Both the position numbers and the translations under genes were made by a program. Below the pieces are notes generated by a model, which was given only the letters and a program-made list of their open reading frames with translations, ran no database searches and was not told where the DNA came from. A DNA stretch of 64,000 nt from Castor canadensis (lineage: Eukaryota > Chordata > Mammalia > Rodentia > Castoridae): positions 128,349,490 to 128,413,489 of the forward strand of contig NC_133396.1 in NCBI RefSeq assembly GCF_047511655.1. The letters run 5' to 3'. Numbering within the stretch: the first letter of the stretch is position 1; each line of letters begins with the position of its first letter. Of this stretch, positions 36,330 through 53,769 are shown in pieces.

Positions 36330-37560
36330 TTGATCCTTATATCTGTCTTGCCCTATGTGGAAAGAAGCTAGTTTACCTTTGCCCCATACACATACCTAGC
36401 AAATCTTCAAAACACTACAATTATCCTTTGTAACTTCTTGACTTTCTGAGGCCTAGTTAAGTGCTGTGGAACGGAAGGTGAGGTTTGGGTGATTATAAAT
36501 GGAGATTTAAACCCATGTATGGTGTCTCTCCTCTTACTCTGTACTGCATCCGTGAACCTCCAAAGGCAGAGACTAAGTATTACATTCTTCACTGTGCCTA
36601 TGTAGCAATATCCCATAAAAATCAATACTGGGGAAAAACAGAAAGGGCTTCCCAACCTGAGGACCTTATCAAGGGTAAGATCTAAAGAGGACTGCTTTTC
36701 TGGAGAAAATACTACCTCTCCTGTCCCACTCCAACTGTCCATCAAGAAAGAGCATTCATTTGTTTATTCTCCCCAGCTCCCCTCTACAATTTCTCTTGCC
36801 CAGAAAAACATCTCTGCTGCAGAATGGCCCTAGGGACAAGAGAAATCTGTCACTACTCCAGAGACAGAAGTGTCTATGGACAGGGAATGAAAAGCAAACA
36901 TCATCTTTTCCAGGAGTTACTTTCTTAACTAGGGAAGGGAACAATGGTTCCTGTTTTACTGAGTAAAATGAGTCACAGCACTTCTTCATTTGTATCCCCC
37001 AATAAAGCCCAAGATTATCACTTCAATTGTCAACTTTTTCAAATATTTAATACTTAACAATTCGTCACTGAACATCTGATCTCCTTCTAGGATTAAGAAG
37101 TTGATGGTAGTGGCTTCTGACCTGACATTGCATGAGTTACAACTTTAAGTCTAAATGACAAGAAATGTAACCAAAACTGGTTTAAGCAATATGGAAATGT
37201 ATTATCTCACCTAAATAAGTTCAGTTGTAGGGCAGAGTTAATTAATTCATTGGCTCAACAAAGTCATTAAAGAGCAGGTGGTTTCCATCCCTTCCCCTGT
37301 ATCCTTAGGATGTGGCAATTGTTATTTCGTACTAGCTTCACAATGAGCCTGTTTCATTGAAACTTCTGCCTGATATTGGTTGATTCAAGAAAGATAATTT
37401 TTCATATATCTTTTAGAAGGCAATTTAGAAGTTACCTATAGAATTCTTAAAAATGTGCATAGTCTTTGAGCTAACAATTCTACTTTTAAGAATTCATATC
37501 ACAAAAAAATCGTATCACAGAAACATGTGAGTAGACAAAAACAGATGTAAAGATTTGCAT
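36330..37560. other. Non-repetitive intergenic stretch
   Basis: I recognise no repeat family or gene. The open frames on both strands (up to about 110 codons) lack any known motif. Confidence 0.45.
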
Positions 37561-37567
37561 TACAATA

Positions 37568-37700
37568 CTTTTTTTTTTTTCCAGAGATGGAATTTTGCTA
37601 CGTTGCCTAGGATGGTCTTGAACTCCTAGGTTCAAACCATCCTTCTGCCTGTCTCCTGAGTAGCTGGGGCTATAGATGTATGCCACCATGCCCATTTACA
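37568..37700 (-). repeat. B1-like SINE, antisense
   Basis: A T-run is followed by GGTCTTGAACTCCTAGGTTC and GAGTAGCTGGGGCTATAGAT. Confidence 0.8.
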
Positions 37701-38379
37701 AAACTCGTTTTTAAAAGTAGCAAATTAAAAACAAATTCACCAATGAGGGGAGGGTGATTACTTAAATTGAGAGATCATACAATAGAGGTTTAGATGGAAT
37801 GTGTCCAAGTTTATTGGTAAGATGCAACCTACAGAATATGTAAAAGTAGAGTGGAGTAATGTCAGCAAGATGGCAGAATGGAAGTCTTTTTTTTTTCTTC
37901 TTCTTTTCTTTTGATTATTGTTATACTGGGAAGAATGGAAGTCTTAGTCTCTACTACCACTCACAGAAAATTCAATTGGCCACTATTCACAGACCAGGCC
38001 ATCTTTTTGACAATTTATTACTTGGAAACAATCTGAGACACATATGTGATCTGCAGAGCCGAACAGTCTCACTTTGACCATGGTAGCCCTTACCAGATGG
38101 AGAGCATTTATGTGGGTCTCTGGTTTTTACATGGGAGAAAGAGAACTGGTAGCAGTCATAGAGCTTCCCAAGCATTCCGAGGAGTGAGCCCAATCCTGTC
38201 TCATCTCACATGGAACAATAAGAGTAAGGGCACAATTAGACTGTCCAGAATCAGGTACAAAGAAAGAAAAGACACAATGTTGATAGTGACCACCATTCAG
38301 TGGGAAAAAACAAAACAGAAAGGATTCAAGGTATGCCACCATAGAAAACCATAAAACCACAAAGAGGAGAGGAAAGAAA

Positions 38380-40220
38380 CAAAGTATCTATAAAACAAGG
38401 AGTAGTAAGTCCTCACTTATCAATAATTATCTTGAACATAAATGGGTTAAATTCTCCAAGAAAAAAAAAGTGACTAGATTAAACAAAGAAAACACAACTA
38501 TATGTTTCCTATAAGAGAGTCATCTTATTTTAAGGACACTTATAGACTGAAAGTGAAGGGACATAAAGGTATTCCATACAAATGGAAATCAACAGAGCAG
38601 GATTAGCTATATTTAAATCAAACAAAACAGATTTTGTAAATTAAAGACTATTAAAAAAACAAGGAAGATTATATATAAAGGGTCAATTCTTCAATTCAGA
38701 GCACCTAAACATGTAAAGCAAGTATTAAAGGATCTGAAGAGACAGACTTCACTATAGTAATAGGAGAGGTTTCAATATCCAACTGTCAACAATGGATAGA
38801 TCATTCAGACAGGAAATGAATAAGGACATGTTGGACTTGAACACTTTAGACCTAGTGGACCTAACAGGCATATACAGAACATTCCATCCAACAGCAACAG
38901 AATAAACATTGTCTGAGTATACACAGAACAGTCTCCAAGATGACCACATGTTAGGGCACAAAATAAGCCTTAGCAAATTTAAGAATACTGAAATCATATC
39001 AAGTATCTTTTTACAATGACAGTGGTATAAAAGTAGAAATCAATAACAGGAGGATTTTTTTCTCTCTCTTTTTTTTTTTTTTCCAGTGCTGGGGATTGAA
39101 TCAAGGACATTACCATCTACTAAGCACACAATGTACCACTGAGCTACACCCCCTGCCATTACAGAAGGAATTTTGGAATGTTTTAAAATAACATGGAAAT
39201 TAAACAATGTGCTCCTGAACAACTAAGGGGTCAAACAAGAAATTAAAGAATATTGTGACAGACAAAAATGGGAACATCTTACCAAAACTTATGGGATACA
39301 GCAAGAGCAGTTCTATTAGGGAAGTTCAAAACAACAAATGCTTACATAAAAAAAAAAAAAATCAATGGTTCTCAAACAACTACACATTATTCTTCAAGGA
39401 ACTAGAAAGAGACTATGTCCAAAGTTAGGAAAAGGAAATAATAAAATGAGAGCAAAAATAGCTGAAATAGAGATTAGAAAAATACAAAAGATCAACAAAA
39501 TTAAGAGTTACTTTTTGAAAGCCAAGCATGATGATACACACCTGCAAGCCCAGCATTTGGGAGGCTGAGGCAGGAGCATTCTGAATTCAAGCTCAGTCTG
39601 GGCTATACACCAAGACCCTGTCTTGAAAGAAAAAAAAAAAAAAGACTACAATAAACAAATATACACAAATTGGATAGTCTGAGTGAAATGAGTTATTCTT
39701 AGGCACAACCCAGCAAGACTGAATTATGAAAGAAAAATCCAGGGCTGGGGTGTGGTTCCACTGTAGAGTGCTCACCTTGCTTTCAAGGTCCTGCAATAGA
39801 TCCCTAGCACTGCCAAAAAGATACAGAAAATATGAACAGACCAATAATGAGTAAGTATATTCATTATTCTTTATTCAATTAAGAATAAAGTCTCCTATCA
39901 GATTGGGATTATAGCTCAGTGGTAGAGCGCTTGCTTAGCATGTGTGAGACCCTGGATTCAGTGCTAGAAACACACACACAGGTCTCCTATCAAGGAAAAG
40001 TTCAGAACCTAATGGTTCCACTGCTGAAGAACCAAATATTTAAGTAACCAATACCAAGTGTTCTCAAACTCTTCCAAAAAATCAAGACGAAGAGAATACA
40101 TACAGTGCTAGCATTACTGATAACCAGATTCAGACAAGGACATTACAAGAAAGTCACAGACCAAAATCCTTGAAGAACATAGCCATAAATATCAACAACA
40201 GCCAACCAGATTCAACTTTT
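38380..40220 (+). mobile_element. Old L1 (L1M-like), ORF2 endonuclease to RT region, decayed
   Basis: The wording of ORF2 is clear at several places: TAAGTCCTCACTTATCAATAA, CAACAATGGATAGATCATTC, ACATTCCATCCAACAGCA, ACCAATAATGAGTAAG and TTCTCAAACTCTTCCAAAAA. Frameshifts and stops are common. At least five later SINEs are inserted (39055-39165, 39516-39640, 39742-39830, 39903-39985 and an A-run at 39347). Confidence 0.75.
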
Positions 40221-40289
40221 TCAAGTTAAAATTAAATTCTAAGTACTAATAGACTTCAGCTTTCATGCTGCCTTAAAATGCTTTACCTA

Positions 40290-40385
40290 GGACTGACTGG
40301 TGGAGTGGCTCAACTGGTAGAGTGCCTGCCTAGCAAGTGTGAGACCCCGAGTTCAAACCCCAGTACCACACACACACACAAAGTA
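40290..40385 (+). repeat. tRNA-type SINE with a CA-repeat tail
   Basis: GGAGTGGCTCAACTGGTAGA and GTTCAAACCCCAGTACCACA run directly into a short (CA)n. Confidence 0.9.
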
Positions 40386-40399
40386 TGAAAAAAAGTTTT

Positions 40400-41585
40400 A
40401 CCAAGCCTCTCCTTACAAAAATATGCATGAGTAGGTGACTATGGTTATATAAGTACTGATTAGTGAAAGAAAGCTCCTATGTCATCTAGTTAACACAAGA
40501 TGCATCAGGGTTGCCCCAGGAATTGCCCTTGACACTTCTTGGCCCATAATATCTTAGTCCAAATTAGACAGAAATCCTCTCCTTAATCCTAAAACTGATG
40601 ACAAGAACTCACACAAACAAGGATTTTTTTCAAACTTCTCCCTATCTACTATTAATGGAATATAAGACCCATATCAGCACTTTTCCTTCCACAGTGATTC
40701 TCTAACTCCTCCCGCCCACTCTTCAAGAATGTTATGAGTTAGTGGGTGGTTAGCAAGACCCCCTCAGAAACCAATGGCCATTACACAAAAATAACTGCTC
40801 ACATACCAAGGACTGCCAAGAGCAGCTTCCCAGTAGCATGTTTTAGTAACCTTAATGAAGCAGAGAGCAACGCCCTCTGCAATACAAATTCTGGTTGGAA
40901 GAAAGGATTTACAGATTGTGGAAAAGTACAACTTAAAAAGCAAACACTACAGGCTCCAGGAGAGCAGGAAAGCAAGCAGAGATTTCTAAATACAGAGCTC
41001 AATTTTAAGAGTTCACTGTACCTTATTTCTCACTATCATTGCTTGCTGTCAAAAATAGAATCTTCCATGTCTTGATCCATTCAGAATAAGCCACAGCAGG
41101 CACAGCTTTGCTTACACAGACAACCAGGTCAGAAAGGCCACACAGGGAAATGGAAAAAGCAGCCAGCAGGTTTTCTTAGGGATTATACTGCTTCAGCTTT
41201 TATCCTTCTTCCAAGCTATTCTGGTGCCAAGAAAGCTACAGGGAGGTCTTTGCTCTGCTCTGAAAAAACTTCAGTCTTTTCACCACAGGCCTGAAGCAGT
41301 CTCAGGGCTGCAACTCCCTCTACTGCCCAGTATTTTCTTTGCGAGCTGTAGACAGTCTAGGAAATTTCAAATATGTTAAGAGCTAAAGCAGTCCTTTAAA
41401 TACAAAATGAAGGCACGACTGTACCAAGAATGCAGAGTTCTAAGATGGATTGATTTCTACATTCACCTACAAATCTCTATCTCAGAAAGGGTTTCTTCCA
41501 TTGAGGTTAATGAAAGGTTTCTTATCTCTCTTACAGGCATTTAGAAAAGCAGGAGCTGGACGTCTCAGTTGTCCCCATCCACTGT
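40400..41585. other. Non-repetitive stretch downstream of SNRPE
   Basis: No repeat or gene is recognised. A 109-codon frame at 40746-41075 starts without ATG and has no family signature. Confidence 0.45.
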
Positions 41586-41589
41586 TTTT

Positions 41590-42965
41590 GTTTTGTGGTG
41601 AAGCAAAACTCAGGGCCTCGAGCATTTGAGCAAAGTGCTTTACATTTCCCAGCCCCTTTGACACTGCCTTTAGCAGAATTTACAATAGACTTTGAGGCTG
41701 GGGCTGCAGCTCAGTGGTAGAACACTTGCTTAGCATGCTCAAGGACCTGGGTTTGATCTCCAGAAAAACAAGACAGGCCTTATTCATCTTTCAATATACA
41801 ATTAAAATAGTACTACAAGTATTAGAACTGTTAGGCTAGGCACAGTGGCACAAGCCTGAACTAGTAGCTACTTGGGAGGTGATCAGGATTGCAGTTGGAG
41901 GCTAGCTTGGACAAAAGTTTATGAGACCCCATCTCAACCAATGGCTTGGTGCAACAGTATATGCCTGTCATCCTCAGCCACATGAGGAAGCACAAATTAG
42001 GAGGATCACAGCTCAGGCCAGTATGGGGCATAAAGCAAGACCCTAAAGGATAACACAAAAAGGGCCGGTGGAATGGCTCAAGTGTAGAGCACATGATGTC
42101 TAGCAATCCCAATGCCCTGAGCTCAACAGTTCAACCCCCCCCCCAGTACCACCCACCAAAGAAAAAACCAAACCAGTGTTAGGTTGGGCATGGTAGAGCA
42201 TCCCTATAATCCCAGTGCTCAGGAGGTTGAGGCAGGAGGATTGAGAACTGAAAGTTCCAGTACAGCTTGGGTTACAGTGACACCATGTCTCAAAGAAAAA
42301 GAAAACCAACCAACCAAAAATCCAAAAGCTATCCATTTATTCACAGTATTTACTCTACTTTGTGCCTATCACAGCAGATTGTCAAAAACTTACAGAACTC
42401 TGCCCGTGCCTGTAAGTTAATACACAATCACAGACGAGAGAAGGGGGGATGGGAAAAGACAATGGTGACAGACCAAACCCTTAGAAATGAGACGGTGTTT
42501 CTCCGACCTCAGTCACCTTCCTGTTCTAACAGAGCTCTTGAGTGTACTTTCAAGGCACTCTTGCCTATGTGTCCCAGAGTGGCCCTGGACTTGAGATCCT
42601 CCTGCCTCAGCTTAAGTGCTGGCATTATAGGTATGTCATACCAGGTTTGACTTTTCACATTGTTTTTTTAGGTGCTGGGGACTGAACCCCATGTCTTGGA
42701 CGTAGGCAAGTGCTACAACTGAGCTAAATCACTCAGCACCTCACATTCTGATCTTAGTGATAAAATTCTCAAGATCTCATGGTGTAGCAGTGAGTGCTAA
42801 GCAAATAATGAAACTATTAAAATAAAATGACCTCAATCTATTATTTTAGTTAGAAAATCTGAGGTTCTAGCACCCAGATTTTTTTTTTCCCCTGATGTGT
42901 TGGGGACCTTCCCCAGGATCTTGTATGTGCTACGCAAGTACTTACAATAAATGACACCCCCAGTT
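41590..42965. repeat. Dense SINE cluster downstream of SNRPE
   Basis: ID-like copies lie at 41590-41660 (-), 41695-41775 (+), 42665-42745 (-) and 42885-42965 (-). Dimer or B1 pieces lie at 41830-42060 (+), 42180-42310 (+) and 42560-42655 (-). A tRNA-type copy lies at 42062-42165 (+). Confidence 0.75.
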
Positions 42966-43211
42966 CCAAGAATTACAACTGACGAAAACATTAGGGTAAA
43001 ACCCTTCTTTATTTTTGTGAGCATTTTTTTCTGCCACCAATACTGGAAGCTTACCTGTCAGGTAGAATTCTTAACTCTTTGCCTTAAAATATATAGGTTC
43101 ATGCTCTGAGAAAAGCAAATGCCCTGCCAGGGCAACTGCCAACCCTTCAGAAACTTTTAAAATAAATACCATCAGCTGCAAATGCCATTGTGTAAAAGAT
43201 CTTTACCACTG

Positions 43212-43399
43212 TATACAAAGAAACAATGTATTTATTGTCATTTGATAATAACATAAGGGTGAAGAAAACTGTATACACAGTGAGGTCTCAACAAAAAACA
43301 GTAAGAACATGTTTTAGGGCTGTATGTCCAACAAAAATCATTAAAAAAAAACTGTATAGTATTCTTAACAAGTTGTCACTGTCACTTCACTCATCAATT
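43212..43399 (-). other. SNRPE: SNRPE 3' UTR (probable)
   Basis: About 190 bases of AT-rich, non-SINE sequence follow the stop codon and contain a canonical poly(A) signal. The cleavage point is inferred at 10-20 bases below the signal, so the lower end is approximate. Confidence 0.75.
43231..43236 (-). terminator. SNRPE poly(A) signal AATAAA
   Basis: TTTATT on the plus strand reads AATAAA on the minus strand, about 165 bases after the stop codon. It is the only canonical signal I see in the first 200 bases downstream. Confidence 0.8.
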
Positions 43400-48210
<4,811 letters not shown>

Positions 48211-48263
48211 AGTGGAATCTCACAAAGACCACGCCGGACTTGCACGCCACCTCAGAAGGCAAC

Positions 48264-48293
48264 TTCCGGAATTACGAACCGGAAGCGGAAGTG
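48264..48293. promoter_or_regulatory. Cluster of three ETS/GABP-type sites at the SNRPE start region
   Basis: TTCCGG at 48264-48269 (CCGGAA on the minus strand), CCGGAAG at 48279-48285 and CGGAAGTG at 48286-48293 lie within 30 bases, some 55-85 bases above the start codon. The GGAA core with flanking C/G matches ETS-family sites, which are common in TATA-less promoters of RNA-processing genes. Binding itself is inference. Confidence 0.65.
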
Positions 48294-49789
48294 TGTGCGC
48301 TCTTGCGGCGACCTAGGTGGTGCCTAAGGAAATGCCTCTCTAGCGAACAGAGTCGCTTTTCTCTGTGCTTCTTAGCATCCGGGGGCGGCCAAACCAAGGC
48401 AATTTGGGAACCAGCGTCGATCCTACAGCGCCACCTGTAGGGAGGTGTGAGGAGGCGCCGAGGAGCCTTTATGGATGAGAACACTGAAGCCCAGAATTGA
48501 AGGGTCTTACCTAAGATTGACACCACTTAGGGCAAATAGTAGAATCAAAATTTGTTTAACTAAAGTCTTCTTTTGAACGGGAATAACATCAATGCCAACT
48601 TTTTAAAGGTATTGAGGATTGGGGGCATAGCTCAGTGGTAAAGCACTTTCACAGCATGAGAGAGGCCCTGGGTTGAATTCCTAGTACCAGAAAAAACAAA
48701 GTACAACAACAACAACAAAAGGCATTGAGATGAAAGTTATTTTTAAACTACAAAAAGCTTTTTAAAATGCGTGAAATAAGTATTTCTTTAAATTTTTTTT
48801 CCCCAGAGCCAGGTGCCCTGTAATCCTAGCTAGTTGGGAGGCTGAGATCGGGAGGATCGTGGTTTGAGGTCAGCTGGGGCAAATAGTTCATGAGACCCTG
48901 TCTCCAAAATAAGCAGAGCAAATGGACTAGAGTGTGGCTCAGGTGGTAGAGCACCTTCTTTGCAAGTGGGAAGCCCTGAGTTCAAACCCCAGTCCCACCA
49001 AAAGAAAATGTTCCCCACTCCAAATCCAATAGCTTCAGTGCACGGAGATGGATTTGCTAACTCAGAAGATGGCAGGAATAGACACATTGGTGTGCCCATT
49101 TCATCTCAGATGCATAACTGCTTAGCTGTTTGCTTCTGCATTTTCCTGTTGTTTAGTCATGATTTCTGAACTTATGAGTTGATTCCTGTAACTGATCCTT
49201 TCGCTCATCAGAAGTGCTATGTGGTTTCCTTCTTTTTTAAAAAAAATTATTTTGCTTTGCTCAGAGTGGCTCAAGTGGTAGAGCACCTGCTTAGCAAGCA
49301 TGAGGCCCTGAATTCAAACCCAGTACTGCCAAAAAAAATAATTTTGCTTTTTAACATTAATCCTCATGTATACTGGGGCTGATTACATCTTTATAATATC
49401 TATGTAATCATTGGGTTTTTTTGTTTTGTTTTTTGCAATACTGGGATCTTAAGTCAGGGACTTGCACTTGCTAGGCAGGTAGGTACTCTAACACTTGATT
49501 ATTTCTAGGTGGCTACCTCCAGCCCTTATAATTTCCAGGTGGCTACCTAGTTTATTATCAGAACTCCTAACAAAACAAAACTCCATTGCTCTCTGTTTAC
49601 TCTGGAATGCCACATCTATAATATACCAAGTGTACATGTATATGTGTGTGCACCTGAATGTATCATTTATATTTTGTCCAGTTGACTTTTGTGTCTATTT
49701 ATGGACTGGCATGGTCACCAGATTCAGGTCACCTGGTCTGGGGGCCATAGGTCCTTGATCTCATCATTGAAAGGATTCAGGGATGGACA

Positions 49790-50078
49790 CAGAAGAGATT
49801 TAAGAAGGAGTAAGTTTATTAATGTAAAGCAAAGTGCAAGAAAAATGAAAGTGAACTCTCCAGATGGGAGAGTGGGCAGGCTTAAGAAGGAGTCCTGCTG
49901 CCTAGTGCTGGTAACGCATGTCTGTGATCCCTAGCTACTCAGGAGGCAGAGATCACAAGGATCGAAATTTGAAGCCAGCCCAGGTAAATAGTTCACAAGA
50001 CCCTTGTAAATGGTGAAGTGGCTCAAGTGGTAGACCGCCTGCCTAGCAAATGTGAAGCCCTAAGTTCAAACCCCAGAA

Positions 50079-50115
<37 letters not shown>

Positions 50116-50330
50116 GGAGCACTGCACTGGAGGTCCCAAGACCTCAATCTTTTATTGGGGTTCACAGACATGGGGGTGGTCAGTCCTGGAGAAATAGATA
50201 AATGAACTATTTGTCACAAGTTCTTCTATTAACATCAGCAGGCCAGGACATGACTTTTTTTTAAATCAACATCCAAGCCACCATTCTCAGCCATCAGGTT
50301 TCATAACTAACTCCTTGTTTAATTACTACA
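49790..50330 (-). mobile_element. Possible LTR fragment carrying a SINE
   Basis: AGTAAGTTTATTAATGTAAA and TTTTATTGGGGTTCACAGAC look like antisense LTR poly(A) regions, on either side of the dimeric SINE at about 49900-50120. The ends are not visible. The call is tentative. Confidence 0.3.
50080..50113 (+). repeat. (CA)n microsatellite in a SINE tail
   Basis: About 17 units directly follow the B-box end of a dimeric SINE. Confidence 0.95.
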
Positions 50331-51691
50331 TCTGTATCACGGTTATAGTCTAGCTTTATGATTTTTTATCTGACAGGAGTAGAGGTAGGTAGAATTTTCC
50401 TATTTTTATTTTTCATACAAACTTTAGAATAATACGATCTAATTTTTAAAAATCCTTTTGGAATTTTTACTGTGATTATATGTTTGTTTGGTTTTTGGTG
50501 GTAGTGGGGTTGAATTCTGGGCCTCCTGCTTGCTAGGCAGGTGCTCTACCACTTGAGCCATGTCCCCAGCATTTTTTGCTTTTTATTTTTTTTTTTTGGA
50601 TGGAGCCTCAAATGGGTATCTTCCTACCTATGCATTCTGTGTATCTGAGATTACAAGTGTGCACCACCATAGCCTCTTGTATAAATTTTTAATCAAGTTA
50701 TGTGGATTTGGAGTTTAGCTCAGTGGCAGTAGAGTTTTTATCTACTATGCATGTGACCCTAGGTTTGATCCCCAGCACTGAAAAAATGTTTTTAATCTCT
50801 CAGAAATGTGTTTTTCTTTATACACACCCTATATAAATTTAAGCCTAAACTGGGTGCTGGTGGCTCAAGCTTATAATCCTAGCTACTCAGGAGGCAGAGA
50901 TCAGGAGGACTAAAGTTCAAAGCCCGCCCAAAATAGTTTACAAGACCCTATCTTAAAAATACCCATCACAAAAAAGTGCTGGTGGAGTGGCTCAAGATGA
51001 AGGCCCTGAGTTCAAAATTGAGTACTGAAAAAAAAAATTTAACCCTAGAAATTTTAAGTTTAAGCCTAGAAATCTGTCGTTCTTAAAAATTGTGTCTTTT
51101 CCTCAATTTTATGTTCTTGCTGGTTTTTAGAAGAAAAGGAATAATAAATTCAACTACATAAAAATGATAAAATTTTGCATGACTAAAAAGTGACCCTAAG
51201 TGAGACCCCCCCATCTCCAAAATAATCAGAACAAAATGACTGGAGGTGTGGCTCAAGCAGTAGAGCGCCTGCTTTGCAAGCATGAAGCCATGAGTTCAAA
51301 CCTCAGTCCTACCAAAAAAAAAAAAAAAAAGACTGTAATAAAGTCAAGATTTGAAAAAAATTGTACCATATCATACAAATGACTCATTTACTAATATATA
51401 AAGAACTTTTTTTTGCTTTGAACTCAGGGCTTCTCACTTGCTAGGCAGGCACACTACCACTTGAGCCATTCCACCAGCCCTTTTTTTGTGTTGGGTATTT
51501 TCAAGATAGGGTCTCTTGAACCTAGGGTCTGGGCTGGAGTTGAACGAGTTTGCTGATCTCTGCCTCCCAAGTAGCTAGGATTATAGGCTTGAACCACAGG
51601 GACCGGCTTGTAAAGAACTTCTTAAAAAGAATGCTGTTGGCTGAGGATGTAGCTCAGTAGTAAGAGTGCTTGCCTAGCCCTGGATTCGATC

Positions 51692-51697
<6 letters not shown>

Positions 51698-51722
<25 letters not shown>

Positions 51723-51736
51723 TACACACACACACA
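51698..51736 (+). repeat. (CA)n microsatellite in an ID-like SINE tail
   Basis: About 19 units with one CATA interruption near 51721 directly follow the end of the ID-like copy. Confidence 0.95.
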
Positions 51737-51889
51737 GCACCCCCAGCCACAACCCAGGGGCAAACAGTTGGATGCATACAGAGGAAACAAGATTGGTCTT
51801 GAATTTCTAATTGTTGAAGCTGGGTAACTACATGGGATTTATTACAATATTCTCCTCTTGTAAATACAACAAGAGGAAGGGATAGGCCA

Positions 51890-52020
51890 TATGGTTTTTT
51901 TTTTTTTTTAAAGACAGGATCTCACTTTGTAGCCCAGGCTGCCCTCGAGTTTGTGGTTTGTGATCCTACTGGCTCCCATGTGCTGGGATTACAGATGTAC
52001 AGTGCCATACCCAACGAGCT
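51890..52020 (-). repeat. B1-like SINE, antisense
   Basis: A T-run, then GGATCTCACTTTGTAGCCCA and GTGCTGGGATTACAGATGTA. Confidence 0.85.
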
Positions 52021-52486
52021 TGTTATGTGTTTTACACATAATACTGTTTGGAAGTGTGACAGTGTATTTCTTGATATATGAATGAATATATCACCAATTC
52101 AATGAATTTGTTCAACAGTGGAAACTACAATGAAACATTTGCTTCCTTTGTTTTTATTGCACCTAATCATGGTGTTCACATAAAACTTGAGATTTTCATG
52201 CTTCCCACAGTCTGTATGGAATAGACTTGAGAAGCACTGGCTAGAAGAGAAATATTCCTGAGGAAAGAGTCCACTTCAGACTTCCCAAATATTTAAGAAC
52301 CTTCTCTGCTCAGCTCAAAGTTCCTTCCATCTCAACCAGAAGCCTCACAGCTGGCTGGATGGCTGTAAGCATGACAAGAACGGGGCCGGGAGGAGTGTGT
52401 CAGGGGCAACCTAGCAAAGATCAGCCTCTCTTGAAACAGGTCAAGAAACTTTTCATTCATTCAGCAAATATTTATTAAATGCCTCC

Positions 52487-52765
52487 TGTTATGGGCTGAA
52501 TGGTATTCCCCAAAATTCATCTGCCGAGCCTCTAGGCCCCTCAGTACTTCAGAACTGACAGTATTTGTAGACAGAGCTTTTCAAGAGGTAATTAAGGTCA
52601 CATGAGGGGAATGAGCCACTGTGCCTGGTAGAAAGGCAGGAAGAGGGCTTCACTGGAAACCCAACTACCAGCACCTGGAGCTGGGGCTTAAAGCTTCCAC
52701 AACCATTAAGAAGTTATTAGTCACTCAGTCTGTGGTATTTTGTTATAGCAGTCCATGCTGCCTGT
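52487..52765 (+). mobile_element. MaLR (MLT1-like) LTR between SNRPE and ZC3H11A
   Basis: It starts TGTTATGGGCTGAATGG, with CCAAAATTCATCTGCC, AAGAGGTAATTAAGG and the end block GTCTGTGGTATTTTGTTATA. It is internally shortened. Confidence 0.7.
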
Positions 52766-53339
52766 CGAGTCTGTGTTAGATCCTGAGAATATAAAGGTAA
52801 AAGTGTATACTCTGCTAGAGAAGATGTAAAGTTTTTGTTTTTTTTTTTTAGGAGAAAGCAAAGATGTATTAGGATGCCATTAAAAGGGGAGACAATGGTG
52901 TTGGTTATGCAAAGGAGCCGAGCACTATAGGTAATTTTAAACAAGGGGTAAACAGAGTATATGTCTGGTGGCACATACTTGAACCTGTTTGGGAAGAGGA
53001 GGGTGTTGGAAGAGGCAGCCTGGAGGTCACAGGGTACGCAGAACTTATTCAAAAAAGAGGAAGAGTTTTAGGGAGGAGAAAGACAGGACTGTGGGGAAAA
53101 CTGACCGCCAGTAGAGAACATGGTGAATGGCGGGACAGGAAGCTGGGAGGAAAAGGACTGACATGCTATGCTAACAAGGAACTTGGATTTAATTGTAATT
53201 TTGGAGGGAAACAGAAGATATTAAAAGATTTTATGAAGCAGAAAAACTTGTATTTAAATAATAAACTTGTATTTAAATAACCTACTTAATTGGTTATTGC
53301 TCAAATCATCTCTTCATAGCTCCTCAAAACTCTATCCAG

Positions 53340-53630
53340 AGGCTGGAGGAGTGGCTCAAGTGGTAAAAACATGAGGCCCTAAGTTCAAACCCCAGTACCA
53401 CCAAAAAATAAATAAAACAGAAAAGGTCATTTGTCAGGTGCCAGTGACTCACGCCTGTAATCCTAGCTACTCAGGAGGCAGAGATCAGGAGGATCATGGT
53501 TCAAAGCCATCCTGGGCAAATAGCTTGCAAGACCCTATCTCAAAAAACCCATCACAAAAAAGGCTGGTGGGGTGGCTCAAGGTGGAGGCCCTGAGTTCAA
53601 AGCCTAGTACAGCAAAAAACAAAAACAAAA
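53340..53630 (+). repeat. tRNA-type SINE followed by a dimeric SINE
   Basis: The first (53340-53410) reads GGAGGAGTGGCTCAAGTGGT. The second (53430-53625) has GACTCACGCCTGTAATCCTA and a shortened right half. Confidence 0.9.
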
Positions 53631-53769
53631 AATGAAAAAACTCCAACCAGCTCTACCCTCACCAATCTCAAACTCATTTTGTCTATAGTATTGTTCACTT
53701 AATACTTAAGACCTATTTCACTCCTGTTACTTTTAGAATCAAGTACTTCACAAGAGCAGGAATTTGGCT

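Larger units (their letters stand above)
48625..51715. repeat. SINE cluster between SNRPE and ZC3H11A
   Basis: ID-like at 48625-48705, 50705-50785 and 51630-51715 (+). Dimers at 48805-49010, 49900-50113 and 50845-51035 (+) and 51410-51610 (-). tRNA-type at 49260-49340 and 51205-51330 (+), and at 49420-49535 and 50490-50575 (-). B1 (-) at 50590-50680. Confidence 0.8.

Noticed and set aside
36407-36745. 112-codon open frame on the minus strand in non-repetitive DNA
   Set aside because: No motif, no splice partners, and an overlapping frame on the other strand. Not enough to call a gene.
39900-39985. tRNA-like sequence with A and B boxes
   Set aside because: It is an ID-like SINE. It lacks a foldable acceptor/anticodon pairing and is one of many copies.
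40746-41075. 109-codon open frame downstream of SNRPE
   Set aside because: It has no ATG at its start and no family signature, and it lies beyond the SNRPE poly(A) signal.
42267-42650. 127-codon open frame on the plus strand
   Set aside because: It joins two SINEs (B1 in sense and antisense) and encodes only translated repeat.
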